64,000 nucleotides of DNA from Polynucleobacter sp. MWH-Loch1C5 (lineage in GTDB: Bacteria > Pseudomonadota > Gammaproteobacteria > Burkholderiales > Burkholderiaceae). Where the stretch lies: assembly GCF_018881775.1 (NCBI RefSeq), contig NZ_JACVPR010000001.1, positions 930,001 to 994,000 of the forward strand. Reading direction: 5' to 3'. Shown piece by piece: positions 25,619-34,933 of this stretch; the first letter of the stretch is position 1, and each line of letters opens with the position of its first letter. The translations under genes and the position numbers were made by a program. A model generated the notes under the pieces. The model had not been told where the DNA came from. It worked only from the letters and a program-made list of their open reading frames with translations, and did no database searches.

Positions 25619-26486
25619 ATTGATACGTTTGTAAGGCTGATTTCATTTTCTTTAATGCAAGAGACTCAAGCTGTCTGACCCGTTCAGCTGAAATATTGAA
25701 TTCAGCGGCTAAATCATGAAGGGTTGCAGATGCTTTACCTTCGTCGTTCACATCGAGCCAGCGAGAGCGAATAATCCTTTGACTTCTAGGATCTAGCTGT
25801 GTCAGAGCCTCTTCAACACCTGCTGTTTGTAAATGATGGTACTCTTGTTTGGCAATCACCTCAGTAGGCTCATAGCGATGATCTTCAAGCCACTGAATAG
25901 GCGCAAAAGAGTGGTCATCATCAGAGTCGCTGCCTTCAATAGCTACATCGTTGGCAGTTAAGCGACTTTCCATCTCTTTGACGTCATCTACTTTGACATC
26001 CAGTGACTTCGCAAGATTTTGAATCTCATCTTGCGATAAAGGATTGAGTGTGGGCCGATTGCTGCGGAGATTGAAGAAAAGTTTGCGTTGCGCTTTAGTC
26101 GTTGCTACTTTAACTAAGCGCCAATTTCTTAAAATATATTCATGGATCTCAGCTTTGATCCAATGAATCGCATAAGTCACTAAGCGAACCCCTTGATTGG
26201 GATCATATTTTTTGACCGCTTTCATGAGCCCAATATTGCCTTCTTGAATCAGATCTGCATGTGGTAGGCCATAACCTAAGTACTGTCTAGCAATTGAAAC
26301 CACCACTCTGAGGTGAGACATCACCAAGGCGCGAGCCGCGTCTAAGTCTTCTAGGTCCCGATATGATTTGGCTAAACGCAACTCTTCCTCTGCTGTGAGC
26401 ATAGGCAGACGATTGACGCTAGCGATGTAGGACTCTAGGCTGCCAGCCTTGAGTTCAACGGGAAGTAATGGAGCAATTGCTGTCAT
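25617..26486 (-). CDS. rpoH: RNA polymerase heat-shock sigma factor (sigma-32)
   Basis: Directs RNA polymerase to heat-shock promoters. 289 residues with region 2 (GLPHADLIQEGNIGLMKAV), the RpoH-specific box QRKLFFNLR (residues 133-141) and region 4 helix-turn-helix (LAAEFNISAERVRQLES). A perfect CIRCE element lies 10 bases upstream of ATG, so HrcA is expected to repress this gene. TAATAT lies exactly six bases before ATG, partly inside CIRCE, which suggests a leaderless transcript. Confidence 0.96.
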   Translation of the reverse strand: MTAIAPLLPVELKAGSLESYIASVNRLPMLTAEEELRLAKSYRDLEDLDAARALVMSHLRVVVSIARQYLGYGLPHADLIQEGNIGLMKAVKKYDPNQGVRLVTYAIHWIKAEIHEYILRNWRLVKVATTKAQRKLFFNLRSNRPTLNPLSQDEIQNLAKSLDVKVDDVKEMESRLTANDVAIEGSDSDDDHSFAPIQWLEDHRYEPTEVIAKQEYHHLQTAGVEEALTQLDPRSQRIIRSRWLDVNDEGKASATLHDLAAEFNISAERVRQLESLALKKMKSALQTYQ

Positions 26487-26492
26487 ACCGTT

Positions 26493-26522
26493 ATATTAGC
26501 ACTCCTACAATTAGAGTGCTAA
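26493..26522 (-). promoter_or_regulatory. CIRCE operator (HrcA site) overlapping the rpoH promoter
   Basis: TTAGCACTC (26496-26504), nine bases, then GAGTGCTAA (26514-26522) is a perfect match to the CIRCE inverted repeat. On the minus strand its start-proximal arm overlaps TAATAT (26498-26493), which is six bases before the rpoH ATG. TTAGCA at the far arm could serve as -35 with 18-base spacing. Bound HrcA would cover the whole promoter. Confidence 0.92.
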
Positions 26523-26551
26523 TTTTTTAAAACATTGATTTTATTGAGTAT

Positions 26552-27442
26552 TTATTGTTTTGGCAGTAATAATTCTGCAAATTGAGGGGCATAAAAGGGT
26601 TTTAAATCTGCCATTTGCTCGCCAAGGCCTAAAGCCAAAACATGGATGGGTTTGCTATGAAATTCTTGGGCAATCGCGCACAGTACGCCACCTTTAGCGG
26701 TACCGTCTAATTTGGTAATCACGAGAGAATTGAGCTCTAAAGCCTGATCAAAGGCTTTGACTTGCATGAGCGCATTTTGTCCCGTATTGCCATCAATCAC
26801 TAGGATAGTTTCATGGGGTGCACCATCTAGCGCCTTACCAATCACTTTTTTGACCTTCTTGAGCTCGTCCATGAGATGGTTTTGTGTCGAAAGGCGACCG
26901 GCAGTATCAATAATGACCACATCACTGCCTCTAGCAATGCCTGCCTTCACTGCGTCGTGTGCTACTGCTGCCGCATCACCACCATCTTGGGTAATCACGG
27001 TGACTTGGTTACGTTCACCCCAAACTTTGAGTTGATCCTTAGCGGCCGCTCTAAATGTGTCCCCAGCGCCTAAAAGCACACTCAGGCCACGTTTTTGAAA
27101 GTGATGGCAAAGCTTGCCGATGCTGGTCGTTTTCCCGGCTCCATTAACCCCTACAACTAATAAAACAATCGGTTTGTGGTTAATATCACTAAGGAGTGGG
27201 TTATGTGGATGTTCTAATGGCTTGAGTAATGACTCAATATGAAGCTTTAAGAGTTGTCGTAACTCATCGACACTGTCTACACCCTGCTCTTTCGCTGATT
27301 TTTTAAGTTGTTCAAGTAATACTTGGGTGGCAGGAATGCCTACATCGCCTAATAAAAGGCTTTCCTCTAGATCCTCGAACCACTGATCGTCGCATTTTTG
27401 TCTGGTGAATAATTTAGAGAGGGTTTTACCGAGTCCGAACAT
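26552..27442 (-). CDS. ftsY: signal recognition particle receptor FtsY
   Basis: SRP receptor GTPase for co-translational membrane targeting. 296 residues, NG domains only; the long acidic A domain of E. coli is missing, as in many bacteria. P-loop [14 protein letters not shown] (about 98-111), DTFRAAAKDQL (about 128-138), DTAGRLSTQ and ITKLDGTAKGG are all present. The start is ATG 27442, with 21 bases to the divergent M16 gene. Confidence 0.95.
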   Translation of the reverse strand: MFGLGKTLSKLFTRQKCDDQWFEDLEESLLLGDVGIPATQVLLEQLKKSAKEQGVDSVDELRQLLKLHIESLLKPLEHPHNPLLSDINHKPIVLLVVGVNGAGKTTSIGKLCHHFQKRGLSVLLGAGDTFRAAAKDQLKVWGERNQVTVITQDGGDAAAVAHDAVKAGIARGSDVVIIDTAGRLSTQNHLMDELKKVKKVIGKALDGAPHETILVIDGNTGQNALMQVKAFDQALELNSLVITKLDGTAKGGVLCAIAQEFHSKPIHVLALGLGEQMADLKPFYAPQFAELLLPKQ

Positions 27443-27463
27443 GATGGCTACAATTAAAAGACT

Positions 27464-28846
27464 ATGAGCATATTATCAAGCATCAGCACCTCTTTGGCCC
27501 TTTTTTGTTTGGGTTTATCTCTTACGCTGACAGCCCAAGCCAATACATTTGAGACTGTAATGGCTAATGGCATGAAGGTGATTGTGAAAGAAGATAAGCG
27601 AGCCCCTACAGTGGTTCACATGGTTTGGTATCGCGCCGGCTCGATCGATGAGGTCAATGGTAAGACTGGTGTGGCTCATGTCTTAGAGCACATGATGTTC
27701 AAGGGCACAAAGAATTTAAAGCCTGGTGATTTTTCAAAGAAAGTCGCGGAGGTGGGTGGTCGAGATAACGCCTTCACAAGCAAAGATTACACAGCCTATT
27801 TTCAGCAAATTGAAAAAAGTCACTTGCCCAAAATGATGGCTCTTGAAGCTGAGCGCCTACAGCATTTACGTATTTCAGAAGAAGAGTTCAAAAAAGAAAT
27901 CCAAGTGGTGATGGAAGAGCGTCGCTTGAGGACTGATGATCAGGCACAAGCTATTTTGTATGAACAATTGTTAGCGAATGCTTTTGTCAACTCGCCCTAT
28001 CGTCGCCCCATCATTGGATGGATGGATGATTTGAAGAATATGACTTACCGAGATGCATGGCAGTGGTATCAGGATTGGTATGCCCCTAATAACGCTATTT
28101 TGGTGGTCGCTGGCGATGTGGATGCTAAAGAAGTATTTCGTCTAGCTGAGCAATATTATGGGGTGGTCCCCTCTAAGAAATTACCTGACAGAAAGCCTCA
28201 AGAAGAAATTCGTCAAATAGGTAAAAAACACATTACTGTTAAGGCGCCTGCAGAAAATCAACAACTCATGATGGCGTGGAAAGTACCTAAATTAGAGGCC
28301 AATGATTTAGAAAATATTGAGCCTTACGCATTAGCTGTTTTATCAGGAATTCTGGATGGTTACACCAATGCGCGCCTGAATAAATCCATGGTGAAGGAGC
28401 AGCGCTTAGCCAATAGTGTTGATGCCTATTATGAGATGTCTGCCCGTGGCCCCCAGTTATTCATCATTGGAGCTAGCTTATCGAAGCAACAACAGATCAG
28501 CGTGGCGGATCAGGCAATTCGTAAAGCTTTGTCTGAGATAGCGCAAAAAGGCGTGAGGGATTCTGAATTAAAGCGTGTGCAAGCTCAAATCATTTCCTCA
28601 CAAATTTACAAGCGTGATTCTGTGTTTGCTCAAGCTATGGAAATTGGTATGACAGAGATCGTTGGTATTTCATGGCGTGAAAAAGATCAAATTCTGGAGC
28701 GCTTACAAAGAGTTAAGTCCTTAGACATTCAGCGCGTGATTCAAAAATATTTTATTGATGATGCCTTAACTGTAGCCGTACTTGATCCGCAGCCATTGGC
28801 ACAGTCAAGTCAGCCACGGGCGACTATTCCTGGAGGGAGACATTAA
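27464..28846 (+). CDS. M16 family zinc peptidase, catalytic subunit
   Basis: Periplasmic pitrilysin/processing-peptidase-like protein of 460 residues with a signal peptide (about 1-26). The inverted zinc motif HVLEH (HxxEH) lies at about residues 72-76, with the downstream Glu in EEFKKEIQVVMEERRLR. It sits directly before a second M16 gene lacking that motif (one-base overlap), so the two probably form a heterodimer in which this is the metal-binding partner. Substrate unknown. Confidence 0.9.
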   Translation: MSILSSISTSLALFCLGLSLTLTAQANTFETVMANGMKVIVKEDKRAPTVVHMVWYRAGSIDEVNGKTGVAHVLEHMMFKGTKNLKPGDFSKKVAEVGGRDNAFTSKDYTAYFQQIEKSHLPKMMALEAERLQHLRISEEEFKKEIQVVMEERRLRTDDQAQAILYEQLLANAFVNSPYRRPIIGWMDDLKNMTYRDAWQWYQDWYAPNNAILVVAGDVDAKEVFRLAEQYYGVVPSKKLPDRKPQEEIRQIGKKHITVKAPAENQQLMMAWKVPKLEANDLENIEPYALAVLSGILDGYTNARLNKSMVKEQRLANSVDAYYEMSARGPQLFIIGASLSKQQQISVADQAIRKALSEIAQKGVRDSELKRVQAQIISSQIYKRDSVFAQAMEIGMTEIVGISWREKDQILERLQRVKSLDIQRVIQKYFIDDALTVAVLDPQPLAQSSQPRATIPGGRH

Positions 28847-30168
28847 TGTTGCGTCAATGGCTAGTTGCTGGCGTCACTTTTTTATTGAGTACTGCTGTTA
28901 CGGCAGGTATACCGATTCAGAATTGGAAAACCCCATTAGGTATTGATGTTTATTTGGTTGAAGCCAAATCCATACCGATGATTGATATTCAGATTGATTT
29001 TATGGCGGGTAGTCTTTATGACCCACCAGGTCAGGTGGGCTTAGCGAGCATGACAGCCAGTATGCTGGATAAAGGTAGCCGCTTAAGCCAGAGTGTATTG
29101 TCAGAAGATCAGATTGCAGATGTTTGGGCTGATGAAGGAGCTGTGTTTGGCGCTAGTGCCTCAGCAGAGCGCGCCAGTATTCGTATTCGGACATTAAGTC
29201 AGGCTGATCGCCGACAAAGAGTTTTAAAAATTGCGCAGCAAATGCTGAAAGAACCTCTTTTCGATGAAAAGATTTTTCAGCGTGAACGTGAGCGTGTTAT
29301 CGCCTCTTTAAGAGAATCCAACACTAAGCCAGAATCCATCCTATCCAAAGAATTTTCTAAAGCCCTCTATCCTAATCATCCTCGGGGTATAGATGTTACT
29401 GAACAAGATTTAAAAAATATTCAGGTAAAACATTTAAAGAGCTTTTATAGAAATTATTTTGTCCAAGACCAAGTGAAGGTCACGATTGTGGGTGATATTT
29501 CGCGTCAAGATGCGCAACAGTTAGTTGATGATCTACTAAGTCAGTTTCCGCGTAATACGACTGTGAATCGTGATTTGCCACCGGTCAAAAAATTACCTGT
29601 AGATACGATGGCGAATCGAGAAAAGCGCATTGCTCATCCCTCGCAGCAAGCTCATATCACTATGGGGACTATCGCAATTACTAGAAACGATCCTGATTAT
29701 TTCCCTTTGCTCGTTGGTAATTATGTTCTCGGCGGTGGGGGTTTCGTATCTAGACTCGTTAAAGAGGTTAGAGAAAAGCGTGGCTTAGCCTATAGCGTAT
29801 ATAGCTATATTGCACCTGGTAAAGAGCCGGGTCCATTTGCTGCGGGTATGCAGACTCAGGTCGGCCAAATCCAAACAGCCTTAGATGTAATGCGTACTAC
29901 GATTGGTGACTATGTCAACCAGGGGCCCACGGATGAGGAGTTGACTGCAGCTAAAGCTAATTTGATCAATGGTTTTCCTTTACGTATTGATAGTAATCGA
30001 AAGCTTTTAGATAACGTAGCGAGTATTGCTTGGTTAGGATTACCTTTAGATACCCTTGATCGCTGGACCCAAGAGGTGGCTAATGTTAATGCAGATCAAA
30101 TTCGACAAGCGTTGAAGAAGCATATTCAAATGAACACGATGGTGACTGTCGTCGTTGGTGGGCCTTAA
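28846..30168 (+). CDS. M16 family peptidase, non-metal subunit
   Basis: 440 residues with a signal peptide (about 1-20). The HxxEH motif is missing; the same place reads VGLASMTASMLDKGS. The C-terminal domain keeps the substrate-binding Arg/Tyr stretch GGGFVSRLVKEVREKRGLA and YSVYSY, which is less typical in the partner. This division of labour is known for bacterial M16 heterodimers. Its ATG overlaps the stop of the catalytic partner (TAATG). Confidence 0.9.
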   Translation: MLRQWLVAGVTFLLSTAVTAGIPIQNWKTPLGIDVYLVEAKSIPMIDIQIDFMAGSLYDPPGQVGLASMTASMLDKGSRLSQSVLSEDQIADVWADEGAVFGASASAERASIRIRTLSQADRRQRVLKIAQQMLKEPLFDEKIFQRERERVIASLRESNTKPESILSKEFSKALYPNHPRGIDVTEQDLKNIQVKHLKSFYRNYFVQDQVKVTIVGDISRQDAQQLVDDLLSQFPRNTTVNRDLPPVKKLPVDTMANREKRIAHPSQQAHITMGTIAITRNDPDYFPLLVGNYVLGGGGFVSRLVKEVREKRGLAYSVYSYIAPGKEPGPFAAGMQTQVGQIQTALDVMRTTIGDYVNQGPTDEELTAAKANLINGFPLRIDSNRKLLDNVASIAWLGLPLDTLDRWTQEVANVNADQIRQALKKHIQMNTMVTVVVGGP

Positions 30169-30171
30169 TGA

Positions 30172-30762
30172 ATGGGTAAGGTCAGAATTATTGGCGGTAG
30201 TTGGCGCGGACGAGTTTTATTGGTCGAGGATGCACCTGGTCTAAGACCTTCTGCGGATCGTGTGCGTGAAACACTTTTTAATTTATTAGGTCAAGTTCTT
30301 GATGATCTAATTTGTGTTGATTGTTTTGCAGGAACAGGGGCTTTGGGTTTGGAGGCGCTCTCGCGAGGAGCTCGACAAGTCCATATTTTAGAAAAGGCCT
30401 CTAATGCTTTTAAAGCGTTGCAAAAAAATATCAGTTCATTCAAGCTAGAAGAGGTGACTGGTGAGTTGATTTTGCAAAAAACAGATGCCCTGACTTACCT
30501 AGCAAAATTATCTTCTCAAGCCATTGATATCGTCTTTATAGACCCACCTTTTGCACAGCCTGAGCTATTGCAACAAGCTTTATTACAGGCCAAACGGATT
30601 TTAAGAGTAGGGCCTAGTGCTGCTATTTACTTGGAGCACCCGAGTACATTGAAAATCGAGACGCTATTGACTGAATTAAAGCTTGATCAAGAACTTATAA
30701 TCAAGCGTAGTATTCGATCTGGGCAAGCCATAGGCACCCTTTTAGTGCCAAAAACCATATAA
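30172..30762 (+). CDS. rsmD: 16S rRNA (guanine(966)-N2)-methyltransferase
   Basis: Methylates G966 of 16S rRNA during 30S assembly. 196 residues beginning VRIIGGSWRGRVL, with LRPSADRVRETLFNLL, SAM motif DCFAGTGALGLEALSRGA (about 54-71) and catalytic DPPF (about 123-126). It follows the M16 pair by three bases and precedes coaD, a usual rsmD-coaD neighbourhood. GTG or ATG choices near 30172 differ by little. Confidence 0.95.
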   Translation: MGKVRIIGGSWRGRVLLVEDAPGLRPSADRVRETLFNLLGQVLDDLICVDCFAGTGALGLEALSRGARQVHILEKASNAFKALQKNISSFKLEEVTGELILQKTDALTYLAKLSSQAIDIVFIDPPFAQPELLQQALLQAKRILRVGPSAAIYLEHPSTLKIETLLTELKLDQELIIKRSIRSGQAIGTLLVPKTI

Positions 30763-30789
30763 ACTAAGAAAAAAATCGAGGGAGTAAGT

Positions 30790-31263
30790 ATGACAATAGC
30801 CGTATACCCAGGTACTTTTGACCCATTCACTCGTGGGCATGAGGATTTGGTACGTCGCGCCTCTTCAATTTTTGAAGAACTGGTGGTTGGAGTGGCTGAT
30901 AGTCGTAATAAAAAACCCATTTTTACTTTAGATGAGCGTATTGATATAGCTAAAGAGGTTTTGAGTCACTACCCTAACGTTCGCGTTGAAGGTTTTAGTG
31001 GTTTATTGAAAGATTTCGTCAGAAAGAATAATGCCCGCGTGATTGTGCGTGGTTTGCGCGCAGTCTCTGATTTTGAGTATGAGTTTCAGATGGCCGGTAT
31101 GAACCGCTATCTTTTACCCGATGTAGAAACATTGTTTTTAACCCCTTCCGATCAGTACCAATTTATTTCTGGTACATTTGTTCGTGAGATTGCTCTGCTG
31201 GGTGGTGACGTTAGTAAATTTGTTTTCCCATCAGTAGAGAAGTGGTTGGCAAAGAAGGTATAG
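30790..31263 (+). CDS. coaD: phosphopantetheine adenylyltransferase
   Basis: Penultimate step of coenzyme A synthesis: transfers AMP to 4'-phosphopantetheine. 157 residues. The nucleotidyltransferase signature [16 protein letters not shown] (with the T/HxGH class motif) is at the N-terminus and [19 protein letters not shown] in the middle. The C-terminal [20 protein letters not shown] resembles the SSS.VREIA motif, with GTF replacing the serines. GAGGGAG lies eight bases before ATG. Confidence 0.96.
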   Translation: MTIAVYPGTFDPFTRGHEDLVRRASSIFEELVVGVADSRNKKPIFTLDERIDIAKEVLSHYPNVRVEGFSGLLKDFVRKNNARVIVRGLRAVSDFEYEFQMAGMNRYLLPDVETLFLTPSDQYQFISGTFVREIALLGGDVSKFVFPSVEKWLAKKV

Positions 31264-31283
31264 GGAAGGTATAGGAATCGTAG

Positions 31284-32137
<854 letters not shown>

Positions 32138-32143
32138 AGCGAT

Positions 32144-32149
32144 ACTCTA
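32144..32149 (-). promoter_or_regulatory. putative -10 hexamer of pth
   Basis: TAGAGT, read on the minus strand, is separated from the pth ATG by exactly six bases (ATCGCT). It lies downstream of the rplY terminator, so pth needs a promoter here or read-through. There is no Shine-Dalgarno sequence in the six bases. Confidence 0.45.
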
Positions 32150-32171
32150 GCGTATTTTTGCTGCACCAAGA

Positions 32172-32201
32172 AAAAACCCGCATGAAAAACATGCGGGTTT
32201 T
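32172..32201 (-). terminator. rho-independent terminator after rplY
   Basis: A stem of about 12 base pairs AAAACCCGCATG / CATGCGGGTTTT with a five-base A loop. On the minus strand it ends in a T run. It separates rplY from pth. Confidence 0.88.
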
Positions 32202-32218
32202 GATCAAGCAAGAAAAAA

Positions 32219-32854
32219 TTATTTCTTTTCTTCTTTAGCGGGTTCAGCGGCTGCTTCAGCTGGTGCTGCGCTAGCAGTTGGCTCCACGTTACCTGCAGGT
32301 ACGCGTGCGTTAGCAATCACTGGGTTTTCATGATCGAGATGAGAAACCAAGGTTACACCCTTAGGTAAGGCAACATCTTTAACGTGAATGGATTGACCCA
32401 CTTCTAATTTCGCCAAATCAACTTGGATGAACTCAGGCAAATCTGCTGGTAAACAGCTGATCTCAAGCTCAGTAGCTACGTGGCTGATAATGGCGCCACC
32501 TAATTTCACGGCTGGAGAAACTTCAGCGTTCGTGAAGTGTAAAGGCACCTTCATGTGAATCTTTTGTTTGGCGTCAACACGTTGGAAATCGATATGCAGA
32601 ACCAATGGCTTAAATGGGTGCATTTGATAGTCACGCAACAAAGCTTTTTCGGTTTTGCCGGCAACTTCGATATCCAAAATAGATGAGTGAAACGCTTCTT
32701 TGCGCAAGGCGTGATAGAGCGCATTGTGGTCAAGCTCAATCGCTTTAGGGGCTTCTGTACCACCGTAAATAATGCCAGGCGTTTTGCCAGCATTGCGCAG
32801 GCGGCGGCTCGCACCCGTTCCCTGTACGCTTCTTTCAAAGGCTACAACTTTCAT
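32219..32854 (-). CDS. rplY: 50S ribosomal protein L25/general stress protein Ctc
   Basis: 5S rRNA-binding ribosomal protein in the long two-domain Ctc form (211 residues). The L25 domain covers about 1-90 ([28 protein letters not shown]) and the beta-barrel TL5 domain about 95-185. An Ala/Glu/Pro-rich tail follows (about 188-211), common in Burkholderiales. GGAG lies eight bases before ATG. It is downstream of prs with a terminator between. Confidence 0.95.
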   Translation of the reverse strand: MKVVAFERSVQGTGASRRLRNAGKTPGIIYGGTEAPKAIELDHNALYHALRKEAFHSSILDIEVAGKTEKALLRDYQMHPFKPLVLHIDFQRVDAKQKIHMKVPLHFTNAEVSPAVKLGGAIISHVATELEISCLPADLPEFIQVDLAKLEVGQSIHVKDVALPKGVTLVSHLDHENPVIANARVPAGNVEPTASAAPAEAAAEPAKEEKK

Positions 32855-32875
32855 AGAAATACTCCAGTAAAAAAT

Positions 32876-32916
32876 TAAAAAGGCCTTTCTCGTTCGCGAC
32901 CAAGCGAGAAAAGCCC
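32876..32916 (-). terminator. putative terminator after prs
   Basis: GGCCTTTCTCG (32882-32892) can pair with CGAGAAAAGCC (32905-32915), one mismatch, around a 12-base loop. On the minus strand it runs into TTTTT. It lies between the prs stop and the rplY start, so it would end prs transcripts or attenuate read-through into rplY. Confidence 0.65.
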
Positions 32917-32966
32917 TCTATTCTAACTTAAAACTATCTTAGAACTGTTTAAGTAATTGAAATTAT

Positions 32967-33923
32967 TTATGAATCTGCAAAAAGAGACATTACTGAATCA
33001 CCAGTATTGATGCGTGATAAGGTCTCGCCAAGCAGGGGTGCTATTGATAAGACTCTGATTTTATTGATCTTTTTGGCCTCATCACGCAATGGGATGGTGT
33101 CAGTAACGACTACTTCATCCAAGGCTGACTCGGCAATACGGTTGACGGCACCACCGGATAAGACTGGGTGGGTACAGTAGGCTACAACGCTTTTAGCTCC
33201 ACGCTCCTTCAGGACTTGCGCTGCCTTACAAAGCGTACCACCGGTATCAATCATGTCATCCATAATCACGCAGTGACGACCTTCTACTTCACCAATCACA
33301 TGCATCACTTCTGACACATTTGCTTTAGGGCGGCGCTTATCAATGATGGCTAAGTCACAACCTAATTGTTTAGCAAGGGCGCGAGCACGAACTACGCCAC
33401 CCACATCCGGAGAGACCACCAGTAGATCGGGACTCTTCTTGGCTTGCAAATCAGCGAGCAAGACCGGTGAGGCATAAATATTATCTACAGGGATATCAAA
33501 AAAACCTTGAATTTGATCGGCATGCAAATCCATAGTGAGTACACGCTCTACGCCAGCGACTTGCTGCAGCATATTGGCGACTAAGCGGGCAGAGATTGCA
33601 ACACGCGCTGAGCGCGGACGACGATCCTGACGAGCATAACCAAAATAAGGAATCACAGCAGTAATGCGTCCGGCAGATGCACGTTTGAGAGCATCAACCA
33701 TGATCATGAGCTCCATCAGGTTGTCATTTGCGGGTGCGCAGGTGGACTGGAGGACTACCACGTGCTTACTACGCACGTTTTCTTGAATTTCTACTTGTAT
33801 TTCACCGTCTGAGAAGCGGCCAACTTCGGCTTTGCCCAAAGGTAATTTGAGGTAGTCTGCGACTGATTTGGCAAGCGCTGGATTGGCATTGCCAGTAAAA
33901 ACCATCATGGATTCATGTTGCAT
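32967..33923 (-). CDS. prs: ribose-phosphate pyrophosphokinase
   Basis: Makes PRPP from ribose 5-phosphate and ATP for nucleotide, His and Trp synthesis. About 318 residues from ATG 33923, the usual length; CGAGG lies just upstream. An in-frame ATG at 33938 would add five residues. Conserved segments: [40 protein letters not shown] (PRPP/metal site) and [12 protein letters not shown]. It lies downstream of tRNA-Gln and ispE, the classic beta-proteobacterial order. Confidence 0.95.
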   Translation of the reverse strand: MQHESMMVFTGNANPALAKSVADYLKLPLGKAEVGRFSDGEIQVEIQENVRSKHVVVLQSTCAPANDNLMELMIMVDALKRASAGRITAVIPYFGYARQDRRPRSARVAISARLVANMLQQVAGVERVLTMDLHADQIQGFFDIPVDNIYASPVLLADLQAKKSPDLLVVSPDVGGVVRARALAKQLGCDLAIIDKRRPKANVSEVMHVIGEVEGRHCVIMDDMIDTGGTLCKAAQVLKERGAKSVVAYCTHPVLSGGAVNRIAESALDEVVVTDTIPLRDEAKKINKIRVLSIAPLLGETLSRINTGDSVMSLFADS

Positions 33924-33982
33924 GGGGCCTCGTGTCATTTCTCAAGATAGGTGCATAGTGGATATGAGTGTATTGTAAGAGG

Positions 33983-34059
33983 TGGCAGGGGAGGAAGGAC
34001 TCGAACCCTCGCATGCCGGAATCAAAATCCGGTGCCTTAACCAACTTGGCGACTCCCCT
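33983..34059 (-). tRNA. tRNA-Gln (anticodon UUG)
   Basis: 77-base cloverleaf including the encoded CCA end. Acceptor arm AGGGGAG pairs with CTCCCCT. The anticodon stem CCGGA/TCCGG encloses the loop TTTTGAT, giving anticodon TTG. The T arm carries GGTTCGAGTCC. It lies between ispE and prs on the same strand, a well-known position in beta- and gamma-proteobacteria. Confidence 0.97.
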
Positions 34060-34072
34060 GTAGTCTTAACTC

Positions 34073-34933
34073 CTATAGAACGGTATTGTATGCCGGATGT
34101 TGCTCAACACTCCAACAAACAAAACCTATCCACTGATCAGGTAGTTGCGCTAGTAATTGATTAGCTAATTCGGGCGCCATTTGGGCAAACACCGTACTTC
34201 CGGATCCAGACATCTTTGGGTAAGTGTTTGGAGCCTTTGTTTTTAGCCATTCAATTGCACGAGCAACTTCTGGGTGTCTCTGAACAGCCACTTTTTCACA
34301 GTCATTGTTGCCAAACTCTGGGAGGTGAGCCCGTTCAAATAAGTCTGAGATTGTAACCTTAGGGTGATTCCTAGTCAAATTCCTGTCTGAGAATATCTCA
34401 GAGGTAGCAATGTGTACTTGAGGGTAAATCAAGAGAAAACATGACTTTTCAAGCTTGATTTCTTGAAGTTTTTCACCAATTCCTTGTGCAAACGCATTTT
34501 TCCCAAAAATAAAAAATGGCACATCTGCGCCGAGTTGGAGGCCAAGATCTGCCAGTTTTTCTCGATTTAAGTTCGTCCTCCAAAGTTGATTTAAGGCGAT
34601 TAACACGGTCGCGGCATCAGAGGATCCGCCACCTAGGCCTGCACCCATAGGAATCATTTTTTTGATGGATAGATTGCAACCTAGTGCAGTCTGCGTGTGT
34701 GACTGTAAGAGTTTTGCAGCACGAATCATCAAGTCCTGATCTTCGGGAACGGTATCTAAACCTGCTTGACGAGTAATTACACCATCATCTCTTAGCTCAA
34801 TTGAAATCTCATCACATAAATCGATCATCTGAAACACGGTTTCAAGGAGATGATAGCCATCAGGTCTTTGACCGACGATATGCAAAAAGCGATTGATCTT
34901 GGCTGGAGCCAGAAAGACTGTCGATTTATTCAT
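34073..34933 (-). CDS. ispE: 4-diphosphocytidyl-2-C-methyl-D-erythritol kinase
   Basis: GHMP kinase of the MEP isoprenoid pathway. About 286 residues from ATG 34933. N-terminal LAPAKINRFLHIVGQRPDGYH, ATP-binding loop IPMGAGLGGGSSDAATVL (about 89-106) and the C-terminal MSGSGSTVFA are typical. An in-frame TTG at 34945 is possible but less likely. The start overlaps the end of the TPR-LolB gene by eight bases, matching the usual lolB-ispE coupling. Confidence 0.93.
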   Translation of the reverse strand: MNKSTVFLAPAKINRFLHIVGQRPDGYHLLETVFQMIDLCDEISIELRDDGVITRQAGLDTVPEDQDLMIRAAKLLQSHTQTALGCNLSIKKMIPMGAGLGGGSSDAATVLIALNQLWRTNLNREKLADLGLQLGADVPFFIFGKNAFAQGIGEKLQEIKLEKSCFLLIYPQVHIATSEIFSDRNLTRNHPKVTISDLFERAHLPEFGNNDCEKVAVQRHPEVARAIEWLKTKAPNTYPKMSGSGSTVFAQMAPELANQLLAQLPDQWIGFVCWSVEQHPAYNTVL

